The notes under the pieces: model-generated | Databases searched by the model: none | Told to the model about the DNA's origin: nothing | Seen by the model: the letters and a program-made list of their open reading frames with translations, nothing else | NCBI GenBank assembly: GCA_022644775.1 | Contig: JALCHN010000001.1 | Span: 124,001 to 188,000, forward strand | Direction of reading: 5' to 3' | DNA: 64,000 bases | Source: Eggerthellaceae bacterium | GTDB taxonomy: Bacteria > Actinomycetota > Coriobacteriia > Coriobacteriales > Eggerthellaceae | Shown here: one piece after another, positions 50,310 to 63,186 of the stretch | Layout: every line of letters begins with the position of its first letter | Numbering within the stretch: position 1 is the first letter of the stretch | Made by a program: the position numbers and the translations under genes

Positions 50310-51464
50310 CTAGAGTGCGTGCGCAGCCGCGAAGGCGCGGGCCTCGTCGCGGGCGGCAGCGTCGACGGCGGAAAGCTGTTCGAGGCTTTCCACCGGGGCG
50401 TTTTCGTGCGCGAGCATCGTGTGCTCGACGGTGTCGGCGATGGCCAGATACGGGAGCCTGCCGGCCAAGAAGGCGGCCACAGCCACTTCGTTGGCGGCGT
50501 TCATCGCGCAGGGCAGCGTGCCCCCTTCGGCGCCGGCTTGGCGCGCGAGGGCCAAGCAGCGGAAGGTGTCGGTGTCGGCCGGGTAGAACTCGAGCTTGCC
50601 GATCTGGGTGAAGTCGAGCGGCTCGACCGGGGCGCTCCAGCGCTCGGGGTAGCTCAGCGCATACTGGATGGGAATGCGCATATCGGTCGTGCCCAGGTGG
50701 GCCTTCACGCTGCCGTCGACGAACTCGACCATCGAATGAATCGCGCTCTGGGGCTGCACGACGACCTTGATGCGGTCGTAGGGCATGTTGAAGAGGTGGT
50801 GGGCCTCGATGACTTCCAGACCCTTGTTCATCAGCGTCGACGAGTCGATCGTGATCTTGGGGCCCATGTGCCAGGTGGGATGGGCGAGCGCCTGGGCCGG
50901 CGTGATGTCGGCGAGCTCGGCACGCGTGCGGCCGCGGAAGGGGCCGCCCGAAGCGGTGACCCACAGGCACTTCACCTCTTCGTGGGCCTCCCCCACCAGG
51001 CACTGGTAGATGGCGCCGTGTTCCGAATCGATGGGCAGAAGGGTCTGCGGGGTCGTGCGCGGCATGATCAGGTCGCCGCCTACCACGAGCGATTCCTTGT
51101 TGGCCAAAGCGAGCACCTTGCCCGCTTCGATCGTAGCCAGGCTCGCGCGCAGGCCCGCGGCGCCCACCAGGGCGTTCACGACCAGGTCGACTTCGGGCAG
51201 ATTCACGAGCGCCACGACGTCGTCCATGCCTCGGCCGAACTCTATGCCGTCGACGGGAAGGGTCGGCGCAGGCGCGTCGGGGGCGCCGGCGGCCGCATAG
51301 CGCACGCCGAACGCGCGGGCCGCTCCGATCATCTGATCGACGCGGCGGCCGCAGGCAAGCGCCGTGACCGCGAGCTTGTCGGGATGCTGGCGCACGACGT
51401 CGAGCGTCTGCGTGCCGATAGAACCCGTGCAACCGAGGACGGCGATGCGTTTGATGTTAGACAT
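50310..51464 (-). CDS. dxr: 1-deoxy-D-xylulose-5-phosphate reductoisomerase
   Basis: IAVLGCTGSIGTQTLDVV, ANKESLVVGG, LPIDSEHGAIYQCL, ASGGPFRG. Confidence 0.97.
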   Translation of the reverse strand: MSNIKRIAVLGCTGSIGTQTLDVVRQHPDKLAVTALACGRRVDQMIGAARAFGVRYAAAGAPDAPAPTLPVDGIEFGRGMDDVVALVNLPEVDLVVNALVGAAGLRASLATIEAGKVLALANKESLVVGGDLIMPRTTPQTLLPIDSEHGAIYQCLVGEAHEEVKCLWVTASGGPFRGRTRAELADITPAQALAHPTWHMGPKITIDSSTLMNKGLEVIEAHHLFNMPYDRIKVVVQPQSAIHSMVEFVDGSVKAHLGTTDMRIPIQYALSYPERWSAPVEPLDFTQIGKLEFYPADTDTFRCLALARQAGAEGGTLPCAMNAANEVAVAAFLAGRLPYLAIADTVEHTMLAHENAPVESLEQLSAVDAAARDEARAFAAAHAL

Positions 51465-52458
51465 AGGGAAGACACCCTCCTGCAAAGAGCAGCACGACGG
51501 CTGCCACGGAAGCGAAAAACAGCGAGTCGCAACGGTCGAGCAGACCGCCGTGGCCCGGCATGATCGTGCCCGAATCCTTCACGCCCACGTTGCGCTTGAT
51601 GCGGCTTTCGGCCAAATCGCCGATGACGCCGGCGCCACCGCAGAGCACGCCGTAGAGCATGGCCTGCGGAACGGTGATGGCGATGCCGGGGATAAGCACG
51701 AGCAGGCACCAGAAGCCCGCCGAGGTGATGAGGCCGGCGATGAAGCCCTCCCAGCTCTTCTTCGGGGACGTGCGCGGCGCGAGCTTGTGCTTGCCGATCT
51801 TGCTGCCCACGATGTAGGCCATCGCGTCGTTGAACCACACGCTGCAGAAGAGCACGAGCAGAAGGACGCCGCCCCAGGGTTCGGGCAGAGCCTGGCGCAG
51901 AAGAATCAGGCTCGACAGGAGCATGCCCGTGTAGGCCGCGCCGAAAAAGCTCACGCTCACGTCGGGGATGCGGGCGCGCATCCAGTAGACGTACCAGATG
52001 AACAGGGCCAACAACAGGGCCACGGTGACCAGGGCGATGCCCGTCATCCCCCACAGGTACATGCCCACCGGATAGGCCGCCGCGCCGATGACGCCGATCA
52101 TTTCGTTGGGAAGCTTGGCGTCGACCCGCATCATGTAGCAGAACTCGCCCGCGCAGATGCCGGCGACGAGCGCCAGATACAGGGTGGTCGTGACGTCGTT
52201 GATGAGCACCGACACGATCGATACCGCCGTGTAGACCACGCCGGTGCGGAAGCGCACCTGGAAGCTCGAGGCGTTCTTGAACCGCGACGGGGTCTTCTCG
52301 TAGGCGACCTGCTTGGCGTGAGCGCGCTTCTTCGCGAACTTCGACGGCTCGTCGGATTCGGGCACGGCCACGCTATGGGCGTAGAGCTCTTCGGCCCGAC
52401 GATCGCTCGCGTCGACGGTTGCGGCTTGCTCGTTCTCGTTGGATTGCTCGTCGTTCAT
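51457..52458 (-). CDS. cdsA: Phosphatidate cytidylyltransferase
   Basis: SVWFNDAMAYIVGSKIGKHKLAPRTSPKKSWEGFIAGL...GDLAESRIKRNVGVKDSGTIMPGHGGLLDRCDSL. Confidence 0.96.
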   Translation of the reverse strand: MNDEQSNENEQAATVDASDRRAEELYAHSVAVPESDEPSKFAKKRAHAKQVAYEKTPSRFKNASSFQVRFRTGVVYTAVSIVSVLINDVTTTLYLALVAGICAGEFCYMMRVDAKLPNEMIGVIGAAAYPVGMYLWGMTGIALVTVALLLALFIWYVYWMRARIPDVSVSFFGAAYTGMLLSSLILLRQALPEPWGGVLLLVLFCSVWFNDAMAYIVGSKIGKHKLAPRTSPKKSWEGFIAGLITSAGFWCLLVLIPGIAITVPQAMLYGVLCGGAGVIGDLAESRIKRNVGVKDSGTIMPGHGGLLDRCDSLFFASVAAVVLLFAGGCLPYV

Positions 52459-52464
52459 CGGGTT

Positions 52465-53250
52465 TCACTTCACCCCGCCGAAGCGGCGCGTGCGACCTTG
52501 GAAGTCGAGCAACGCGCGCAGGAAATCGTATCGGTTGAAATCGGGCCAGAGCACGTCGGTGACGTAGAACTCGGAATAGGCGATCTGCCACAGAAGGAAG
52601 TTGGAGATGCGCATCTCCCCGCTCGTGCGAATCACCAGGTCGGGATCGGGAATATCGGCGGTATCGAGATGGCGCGCGAAGGCCGCCTCGTCGACGGGGA
52701 CGAAGGGCGCGCCCTCCGCCTGCTTTACCGCGGCCTCGCGGGCGATGTCGTTGGCCGCGCGCAGGATTTCCGCCCGACCGCCGTAGTTCACCGACACCAC
52801 CAGCGTCATGCCGGTGTTGTTGCGGGTCTTTTCCCAAGCGTCGGCGAAGGCCTGGCGGGTCTTCGGGGGCAGGGCGCTCGTGTCGCCGATCGTCATCACG
52901 CGCACGTGCTCTTCGTGCAGGCCGTCGACTTCGGCGAGCATCGTTTTCGCGAACAGGTCCATGAGCCCGCGGACCTCGTCTTCGGGGCGCTTCCAGTTCT
53001 CGCTCGAGAACGCGTAGATGGTCAGATAGCGCACGCCCACGTCGGACGCGCAGCGAATCGTCTCGCGCACGGCGCCGATGCCCGCCTTGTGGCCGGCCAG
53101 GCGCACCTTGCCGCGCTCTTTGGCCCAGCGCCCGTTGCCGTCCATGATCACGGCGACGTGCGCAGGGACCTGGTCGGGGTCGAGCGCTTGGGCATCGAGA
53201 CCCTCCGGCACGTTGGGAAAGATCTCATCCAACGGTTTATGGAACGACAC
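52465..53250 (-). CDS. uppS: Isoprenyl transferase (undecaprenyl diphosphate synthase)
   Basis: HVAVIMDGNGRWAKERGKVRLAGHKAG, YLTIYAFSSENWKRP, DLVIRTSGEMRISNFLLWQIAYSEFYVTDVLWPDF; GTG start 53250 inferred. Confidence 0.95.
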   Translation of the reverse strand: MSFHKPLDEIFPNVPEGLDAQALDPDQVPAHVAVIMDGNGRWAKERGKVRLAGHKAGIGAVRETIRCASDVGVRYLTIYAFSSENWKRPEDEVRGLMDLFAKTMLAEVDGLHEEHVRVMTIGDTSALPPKTRQAFADAWEKTRNNTGMTLVVSVNYGGRAEILRAANDIAREAAVKQAEGAPFVPVDEAAFARHLDTADIPDPDLVIRTSGEMRISNFLLWQIAYSEFYVTDVLWPDFNRYDFLRALLDFQGRTRRFGGVK

Positions 53251-53300
53251 GCCGACCCCCTTGGCTTCTCTCGCGTACGTACAACGGCAACCGAAGCGGC

Positions 53301-53861
53301 CTAGATGGCCATGACTTCGGCTTCCTTCTTCTTCAGATGCTCTTCGACCTTGGCGATGTAGGAGTCGGTGAGCTTCTGGATGCGGGCCTCGGCGCGGCGC
53401 TGCTCGTCTTCGGGCAGACCGTCTTCCTTGACCTCTTTTTCCACGGCCGAATTGGCTTCGCGGCGGGCGTTGCGCACGGCGATGCGGGCCTCTTCGGCGT
53501 AGCCCTTGCACTTCTTCACGAGTTCCTTGCGGCGCTCTTCGGTAAGCGACGGGAAGGCGATGCGGATGACGCTGCCGTCGTTGGAAGGCGCGAGGTCGAG
53601 GTTGCTCGCGTTGATGGCGTGCTCGATGGCGCCGAGCGTGCCCTTGTCCCAGGGCTCGATGACGAGCATGTGGGCGTCGGGGGTCTTGATAGCGGCCATC
53701 TGGTTGATCGGCGTGGGGACGCCGTAGTACTCGACGCGGATGCGGTCGAGCACCATCGCGCTCGCGCGGCCGGTGCGCACGTTGGAAAACGCTTCGCCCA
53801 GGGATTCGATTGCCTTGTCCATGCGCTCTTCGGCTTCGAGCATGATTTCGTCTAGTGCCAT
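53301..53861 (-). CDS. frr: Ribosome recycling factor
   Basis: MDKAIESLGEAFSNVRTGRASAMVLDRIRVEYYGVPTPINQMA...LPEDEQRRAEARIQKLTDSYIAKVEEHLKKKEAEVMAI. Confidence 0.97.
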   Translation of the reverse strand: MALDEIMLEAEERMDKAIESLGEAFSNVRTGRASAMVLDRIRVEYYGVPTPINQMAAIKTPDAHMLVIEPWDKGTLGAIEHAINASNLDLAPSNDGSVIRIAFPSLTEERRKELVKKCKGYAEEARIAVRNARREANSAVEKEVKEDGLPEDEQRRAEARIQKLTDSYIAKVEEHLKKKEAEVMAI

Positions 53862-53946
53862 CGTGATCCTTCCCAAGATCTAGAGGGGTTGGCCACCCCG
53901 TTGACGGTTGCAGGCGCCGGCGCGCGGCGCCTTCGATGCGGGCGGT

Positions 53947-54660
53947 CTAGCTGACCGTGGTGCCGACGTTTTCGCCCTTGAGCACGCGGGAGATGTTGCC
54001 CGGCGTGGTGATGTCGAACACGAGCATGGGCATGTGGTTGTCCATGCACAGCGAGGTCGCCGTGGTGTCCATGACATGAAGCTCCTTCGAGATCACATCG
54101 AGGTAGGAGATGTGGTCGAAGCGCGTGGCGTCGGGGTTCTTCACCGGGTCGCTGTCGTAGATGCCGTCGACCTTGGTGGCCTTCATCAGGCATTCGGCGC
54201 CGATTTCCAAAGCGCGCAGGGCGGCCGTGGTGTCGGTGGTGAAGTAGGGGTTGCCCGTGCCGGCGGCGAAGATGACCACGCGGCCCTTTTCCAGATGGCG
54301 GATGGCGCGGCGGCGGATGTAGGGTTCGGCCACCTGGCGCATTTCGATGGCGCTCATCACGCGGCAGGCGATGCCGGCGCGCTCGAAGGCGTCCTGCAGG
54401 GCAAGGGCGTTCATGCAGGTTGCCAGCATGCCGATGTAGTCGGCCTGCGAGCGGTCCATGCCCTCGGCGGAACCCGCGAGGCCGCGGAAGATGTTGCCGC
54501 CGCCCACGGTGACGGCAACTTCGATGCCGTCGTCGGCAATCTGCTTGATCTGCTGAGCCAGGTCGTCGACCACCTTGGGGTCGATGCCGTAGCCGGTGTC
54601 GCCCATGAGGGCCTCGCCGGAAAGCTTCAGAAGAACGCGTTTGTACTTATAGTCGGACAT
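53947..54660 (-). CDS. pyrH: UMP kinase
   Basis: [65 protein letters not shown]. Confidence 0.97.
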   Translation of the reverse strand: MSDYKYKRVLLKLSGEALMGDTGYGIDPKVVDDLAQQIKQIADDGIEVAVTVGGGNIFRGLAGSAEGMDRSQADYIGMLATCMNALALQDAFERAGIACRVMSAIEMRQVAEPYIRRRAIRHLEKGRVVIFAAGTGNPYFTTDTTAALRALEIGAECLMKATKVDGIYDSDPVKNPDATRFDHISYLDVISKELHVMDTTATSLCMDNHMPMLVFDITTPGNISRVLKGENVGTTVS

Positions 54661-54775
54661 GCGCACACCTTTCAGTCGATTCAACTTATCTTACCCGATT
54701 CGCACGCGGGGCGGGGCGAGGGGCGCGCATATGCACCGTTTCGTTGCAAGCTGGCAAAAGCCCAGGTGCGAGCTC

Positions 54776-54816
54776 AAAAAAGAACGGGCCCGCCGTCTGA
54801 CGGGCCCGTTCAAGGA
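54776..54816 (-). terminator. Intrinsic terminator downstream of htrA-like gene
   Basis: Minus strand gaacgggcccgtcagacggcgggcccgttctttttt. Confidence 0.85.
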
Positions 54817-54860
54817 AAGGAAGGGCACACCTGGGGGCGGGCGCTGCGCCCGCCGGTCGG

Positions 54861-56249
<1,389 letters not shown>

Positions 56250-56664
56250 GATATTCACTCTCCACATCTTCATTGGGACGGTTGCGATCGTATGTTCTGC
56301 CCGTACCGTATCACGCGCGGTGGGCGGCGCCGCCTTGCCGGCTCGGCTGTTAACGTGATGCAACAATCCGACGGAGCGGGCGCGTTCCGCGGACGGGCCG
56401 ATGCGCTTCCTCGGACAACGTGGTTCACACTCTACGCAAGGCTGCTTAATCGAAGCTGAAAGAGGGAAAACACAACGGATACGCGCGCGTTGCACAACGG
56501 TGCAGGAAGGATGCGGGCGGCGGGCGGTTTCCGCCACCCCGCGCATGCCGCCGCCCCGCGGCCTTCCGCATCTCGCATGAGCCCCGAAACCAAGCCGCCT
56601 CCCTGCCGTCGGGCGGCGGGGAGGCGAAATCGCGTGCGGCGCGAAAGAAGCGTGAGAAGCGCGA

Positions 56665-57276
56665 CTAGGCTTTCACGTCTTCGATGCGGTTTTCTTTGAG
56701 CGGGGCGTCGGTAATGAGATGGTGCACTTCGCCTTCGCCGAGCGAGAGCACGCGCACCTCGTCGCCCACATGCACTTCGCCGGGCTTGGCGACCCAGCCG
56801 AACACGCCCTCGCGCGGGAAGATGCAGTCGCCGGCCAGGTAGAAGATGGCGCAGCGGTTGTGACACTTCTTGCCGATCTGCGAGATTTCGACTTCGGCGT
56901 CGCCCACGGCCAGGCGCGAACCGAGCGGCAGCCCCTTCATGTTGATGCCCTCGACGGTGATGTTCTCGCCGAAGTCGCCTTCGGCCACGTCGAGCCCGCG
57001 GTCTTTGGCGACGTCGATCGATTCTTCCATGAGGAAGGAGACTTGGCGGTGCCAGTTGCCCGCGTGGGCGTCTCCGTGCACGCCGTAGTCGGAATCGAGC
57101 TCGATCGTGCCCGATTCGACGGGATGCTTGCGCGTCCCCTTGTGCTCCGAGATGTTCACCGAGGTGATACGGCCCGTGCTGCCCACCTGGGGGGCGGGCA
57201 TGTCGACGCTGCGCATCGGCTCCGCGGGCGCAATCGGAGTCGTGGTGTCCACCGGCGTCGTCGTCTGGTCTGCCAT
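56665..57276 (-). CDS. MOSC domain-containing protein
   Basis: GVHGDAHAGNWHRQVSFLMEESIDVAKDRGLDVAEGDFGENITVEGINMKGLPLGSRLAVGDAEVEISQIGKKCHNRCAIF. Confidence 0.9.
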   Translation of the reverse strand: MADQTTTPVDTTTPIAPAEPMRSVDMPAPQVGSTGRITSVNISEHKGTRKHPVESGTIELDSDYGVHGDAHAGNWHRQVSFLMEESIDVAKDRGLDVAEGDFGENITVEGINMKGLPLGSRLAVGDAEVEISQIGKKCHNRCAIFYLAGDCIFPREGVFGWVAKPGEVHVGDEVRVLSLGEGEVHHLITDAPLKENRIEDVKA

Positions 57277-57550
57277 AGTTGTCCTTCCGTAAGGATAAAT
57301 TCGCGTTTGATTATACGGATATTCTCGCGCATGTACAACGCCAAGCCATTTTCGCCGCCTTATTTCGTCACGATTCGTCATTATTCGTTATCGTTCGATT
57401 GTTGCTGCACGGTGCGTGCAGGCCTTGTAGGCAACGATTGACAGGTTGATGGAGCCGGCGCGCGCAGCGGGGTCGAGTCTGTTAGAATGTGCGCACTGCG
57501 GCGTTGCGCGGGACCGATGCGTGCGCCCTATCACCAAGAAAGGAACGCCC

Positions 57551-57772
57551 ATGGCAACCATCGATACCGTGAAGGAAATTCTGAACGACAACCTGGACAT
57601 CGACCCCGAAACCGTCTCCGAAGATTCCACGTTCGAGTCCCTCGGCATCGACTCCCTCGACATGGTCGAGCTCACCTGCGACCTCGAAGAGCGCTGCGAC
57701 ATCGAGTTCGGCGAGCCCGAAGGCCTCGAGACCATCGGCGACCTGGTGAACTACATCGACGGCCTCAAGTAG
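57551..57772 (+). CDS. acpP: Acyl carrier protein
   Basis: VKEILNDNLDIDPETVSEDSTFESLGIDSLDMVELTCDLEERCDIEFGE (DSLD phosphopantetheine site). Confidence 0.95.
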   Translation: MATIDTVKEILNDNLDIDPETVSEDSTFESLGIDSLDMVELTCDLEERCDIEFGEPEGLETIGDLVNYIDGLK

Positions 57773-57794
57773 GACGTCCGTTCTCATGGATTGG

Positions 57795-57823
57795 AAGCCC
57801 GGCTTCGGCCGGGCTTTTTTCGT
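57795..57823 (+). terminator. Intrinsic terminator after acpP
   Basis: gaagcccggcttcggccgggctttttt. Confidence 0.9.
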
Positions 57824-57922
57824 TTGGAAGAGGGGGCCGCGTTGCATCAAAGCTTCCGCAACGCGGCCCCCTCGATGGCTCGCCGGCAGCGCGCCCCAGC
57901 GAGTTCGTCCCATATCCCGCAT

Positions 57923-57996
57923 CCTGCGCGCCGCGGGGCGCTGGCCGCCCCACCCCGACTCGCCCTGCGCGCCGCGGGGCGCTGGCCGCCCCACCC
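57923..57996. repeat. Two exact 33-bp tandem units with a 41-bp period
   Basis: cctgcgcgccgcggggcgctggccgccccaccc at 57923-57955 and 57964-57996. Confidence 0.85.
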
Positions 57997-58222
57997 GCAT
58001 CTTTCACCTTGGCCCGCGCTTCCGCGAGCCCCTGCGGAATTGCTCACGACAGCACCGCCCAACCGTTTCGCCTCGTATCCGGCGTCTCTTCGCCACGCAG
58101 ACGCCGCCTATTCCTCGCGTGAACGTCGCGAGGCCATCGCACTTCTCTCACCTGGGAAAACGTGGAGAATTTTCAGCCAGATGCGACTGGTTCGGTGCTC
58201 GCGCGCCTGCTAGGATGCCGCT

Positions 58223-59176
58223 ATGAGCATCTGTCTTTCACATACCACCGCTCAGGATTTCTGGCTGCATGCCGCGATGCGCGAGCCCGAAACCGACCCG
58301 CGCGCCTTCGAGAGCTGCACCGGCGATGTCGCCGCCTGCCGCGACGAGCTCGCCCGTGTGGTGCCTTCAACCGTACTCGACGCCAACGAGCGCATCCACG
58401 TGCTCGTCCCGCGCAGAGGCGCACGAAGCAGCGCCTCGTCAGTGTCGTTCCATATCCACACACCGCCGCTCGCTCCGGGCGCGCTACAACGTCTTAGCCC
58501 GAATGTAGTAATCGTTTCTCCTGAATATTCGGTTGCCCAAATGGCCTTGCATCACTCGATTCCACAAACGGCCCTGTATGGATCTTTCCTTTGTGGCTCG
58601 TATCGCCTACCGCTTGCCCCTGATTCGATAGAGCTTCCGACGAGAAGCGCCCTAGTCAACCGCATAGATCTTGACACATTCCTTCACGCGAACCAATCTC
58701 TTCGCGGATGCAAGATCGCGCAACGCGCTCTTCCCTGGATCATCGAAGGCGCTGCATCCCCACCCGAGGCGCAAGTGGCGCTCAGACTTTGCCTCCCCTT
58801 TCGCTACGGAGGCTACAACTTACCGCTTCCCCAAATGAATGCAGTCATCGACCTTGATGCAGACGAGCAGGGAGTAATGGGTAAGAGTTTTCTCAAGGGT
58901 GACGCCGTATGGCCCGATGCGCATTTGGTAGTCGAATATGACGGCTACTATCACGCGAGCAGCTCGCAAATGGAAGCCGACGCTGTGAGGCGCGCCACGC
59001 TTCGTCATGCGGGATGGACGGTCATTGAAGTCACGCGCCGGCAAATCATCAGCATCGATGCGTTCGACCAGATTGCTCAGCTCGTCGCCAAGCAACTTGG
59101 ACGACGCCTACGCAACGAGTACCTTGGAGCAACGGCAGCTCGCCTCAGGCTTATCGACGAGTTTTTCTATTCGTAG
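58223..59176 (+). CDS. AbiEi-like/DUF559 (PD-(D/E)XK, Vsr-like) endonuclease-domain protein
   Basis: N-terminal LSHTTAQDFWLHAAM; C-terminal KGDAVWPDAHLVVEYDGYYHASSSQMEADAVRRATLRHAGWTVIEVTRRQI (DUF559 core). Confidence 0.75.
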   Translation: MSICLSHTTAQDFWLHAAMREPETDPRAFESCTGDVAACRDELARVVPSTVLDANERIHVLVPRRGARSSASSVSFHIHTPPLAPGALQRLSPNVVIVSPEYSVAQMALHHSIPQTALYGSFLCGSYRLPLAPDSIELPTRSALVNRIDLDTFLHANQSLRGCKIAQRALPWIIEGAASPPEAQVALRLCLPFRYGGYNLPLPQMNAVIDLDADEQGVMGKSFLKGDAVWPDAHLVVEYDGYYHASSSQMEADAVRRATLRHAGWTVIEVTRRQIISIDAFDQIAQLVAKQLGRRLRNEYLGATAARLRLIDEFFYS

Positions 59177-59197
59177 CGATTGATAAGAGCGGGCGAT

Positions 59198-59451
59198 CGC
59201 ATTCCGTTCATCAGGCACAAATACATCGTTGTGCAGCAGATATCGGCAGGCTCTGTCACGGATATGTCGAAGTGCAGCACGCATATTTTTTCATTGTCAC
59301 GGATACGCCGATGTGCAGCAGGAATCAATGCTGCACATCGGCGTATCCGTGACAACGCTCGAAAGGACTAGCTGCACTTCGATATATCTCTGCCAGCCAA
59401 GCAACAAAATTGCTGCACATCGATGGTTTTGCACCAAGCGTTATCGACAAC
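59198..59451. repeat. Symmetric array of six 41-nt units (25-nt conserved + 16-nt variable), three direct and three inverted around an 8-nt centre
   Basis: Conserved GTGCAGCA at 59231, 59272, 59313 (+) and TGCTGCAC-type at 59329, 59370, 59411 (-), all 41 nt apart within each arm; central perfect 27-bp IR 59294-59320 / 59329-59355. Confidence 0.9.
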
Positions 59452-59582
59452 GCAGATTGACGCCCCCGCGCTACGAAGCGAAGTGGAGGATAAAGTCCCC
59501 GCGACAACAAGCACGCAAGCGGTCTGCGCGCATCCCGCACGTACGCACTCGCCCGCACACAGCCACCGCGCCCCCGCGCACG

Positions 59583-59625
59583 CAAGAAGGCGCCCGCGCG
59601 GGGAGCGCGGACGCCTTCTTCATGC
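59583..59625 (-). terminator. Intrinsic terminator downstream of aspS
   Basis: Minus strand gaagaaggcgtccgcgctccccgcgcgggcgccttctt. Confidence 0.75.
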
Positions 59626-59642
59626 ATCTCTATCGCAACAGC

Positions 59643-61421
<1,779 letters not shown>

Positions 61422-61579
61422 CTTGATTTAATGCTCCTTGCCAAACATCTTTGCTTGCAAAAGGCCCGCGCCCCAGCGGAGCGCAGGCCCGAAGGTTCAA
61501 ACCAATGTATTGTAGCGCACGCGCCCTGGTCGCGGGATAGCGCGCGAGCGGCTCTGCACGCAATCCACGAGACGGCTCC

Positions 61580-62926
61580 CTAGCCGAGCAGGCCCTCGAC
61601 GGTGCCCGTAGCGCCCGCGGCGCATTCGGCCAGGTAGGCGCGCACGACCGCCAGGTCGAGGTTGCGCTCGTCATGGGTGGCCATGTCGCGCACGTGCAGC
61701 TTGCCGGCCGCCAGTTCGTCGGGCCCCAGAATCGCCGCCAGGCGGGCGCCCTGCTTGTTGGCCTGTTTCAGCTGGCTTTTCAGGCTGCGGGACTGATGGT
61801 CCATTTCGGCGCGGAAGCCGGCGTCGCGCAGCTGCTGCAGGAAGCGGAAGGCTTCGGGGCGCAAATCGTCTTCGACCACGGCCACGTAAACGTCGAGGTC
61901 CGCCGGCACCGCGGTCGCGACGCCCGCCGCCTCGATCGCGAGCTTGCTGCGCTCGTATCCCAGCGCGAAGCCGAAGCCCGGGGCCGCCTTGCCGCCGATT
62001 TCCTCCATGAGCTTGTCGTAGCGGCCGCCGCCGCCGATGGCGTTCTGCGACCCCATGCCGTTGTCGACCTGCACCTCGAAGACGGTGCGCGTGTAGTAGT
62101 CGAGCCCGCGCACGAGCGTGGGGTCTTCCACATAGGCGATGCCGGCGGCGTCGAGCAGGGCCTTGACCTGCTCGTAGTGGGCCTTGCAGTCGTCGCAGAG
62201 CCAATCGGGGATGAGCGGCGCTTGGGCCATCACGCGCTTGCAGCCTTCCTTCTTGCAGTCGAAGGCGCGCAGGGGGTTGACCTCGGCACGGTGCAGGCAT
62301 TCGTCGCACATGTCCTCGGCGTGGGCGAAGATGTACTTCTTCACCGCGTCGCGGTAGGCCGGACGGCAGTGCTCGTCGCCCATCGAGTTGATGAGCAGGC
62401 GCATGCTCTCGCGCGGAATGCCCATTTCCTCGAAGAAGCGCATGACCATGATGATGCCCTCGGCGTCGACCGTGGGGTCTTCGGCGCCCAGGCACTCGAC
62501 GCCCACCTGGGTGAATTCGCGCAGGCGGCCCTTCTGCGGGCGCTCGGCGCGGAACATGGGGCCGGCGTACATGAGCTTCACCGGCGCACCGCCCGGCACG
62601 ATCAGGCCGTTCTGGGCGATCGCGCGCACCACGCCCGCCGTGCCTTCGGGGCGCAGCGTAAGCCGGCTCTTCGCGGGAAGGTCCTCCCCCGCCACGAGCT
62701 TGGCCAGGTTGCCGCCCGACACCACGGTGAACATCTCCTTGGACACGACGTCCGTCGCCGTGCCGATGCCGCGCACGAACAGGTCGGTCTGCTCGAACAG
62801 GGGCGTTTCGATCGGCGCGTAGCCGTAGCGGCCGAACACACGGTAGGCCGTCTGGATGAAATGCTCCTTGAACCGGGCGTCGTCGGGTAGCAGGTCCTCG
62901 GTACCGATCGGTCGTTGTATCGCCAT
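61580..62926 (-). CDS. hisS: Histidyl-tRNA synthetase
   Basis: RPIGTEDLLPDDARF...LRPEGTAGVVRA, VRGLDYYTRTVFEV, GGGGRYDKLMEEIGGKAAPGFGFALGYERS. Confidence 0.96.
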   Translation of the reverse strand: MAIQRPIGTEDLLPDDARFKEHFIQTAYRVFGRYGYAPIETPLFEQTDLFVRGIGTATDVVSKEMFTVVSGGNLAKLVAGEDLPAKSRLTLRPEGTAGVVRAIAQNGLIVPGGAPVKLMYAGPMFRAERPQKGRLREFTQVGVECLGAEDPTVDAEGIIMVMRFFEEMGIPRESMRLLINSMGDEHCRPAYRDAVKKYIFAHAEDMCDECLHRAEVNPLRAFDCKKEGCKRVMAQAPLIPDWLCDDCKAHYEQVKALLDAAGIAYVEDPTLVRGLDYYTRTVFEVQVDNGMGSQNAIGGGGRYDKLMEEIGGKAAPGFGFALGYERSKLAIEAAGVATAVPADLDVYVAVVEDDLRPEAFRFLQQLRDAGFRAEMDHQSRSLKSQLKQANKQGARLAAILGPDELAAGKLHVRDMATHDERNLDLAVVRAYLAECAAGATGTVEGLLG

Positions 62927-63186
62927 TGCAGGAATGCCTTTCTTCGCAATATGAAAGCGCCGCGCGTATGCGCGGCGCACCGTTGGTATTCTACTCCACC
63001 CGCGCGAGGCGCACGCGGAGGATATGTGCAGGACGCGAAGGCAGAACACGCGTCCCGCCGGCAAACGGCTTGCGAGACGTCGGCATGCCTCTTCGCCAAA
63101 GGAACACGAAGGCAGAGCACGCGCACGCACGGAAAACGCGGCGCGAAAGGACGCGCCCGAGCGAGCGCCCCGCCCGGATGCGGCCG

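Noticed and set aside
51364-53304. 646-aa plus-strand ORF opposite dxr/cdsA/uppS
   Set aside because: Shadow ORF over three canonical genes.
59198-59451. CRISPR array interpretation of the 41-nt repeat array
   Set aside because: 25-nt repeats with 16-nt variable segments, orientation flips at the centre, repeats are degenerate, and no cas genes are present in the window.
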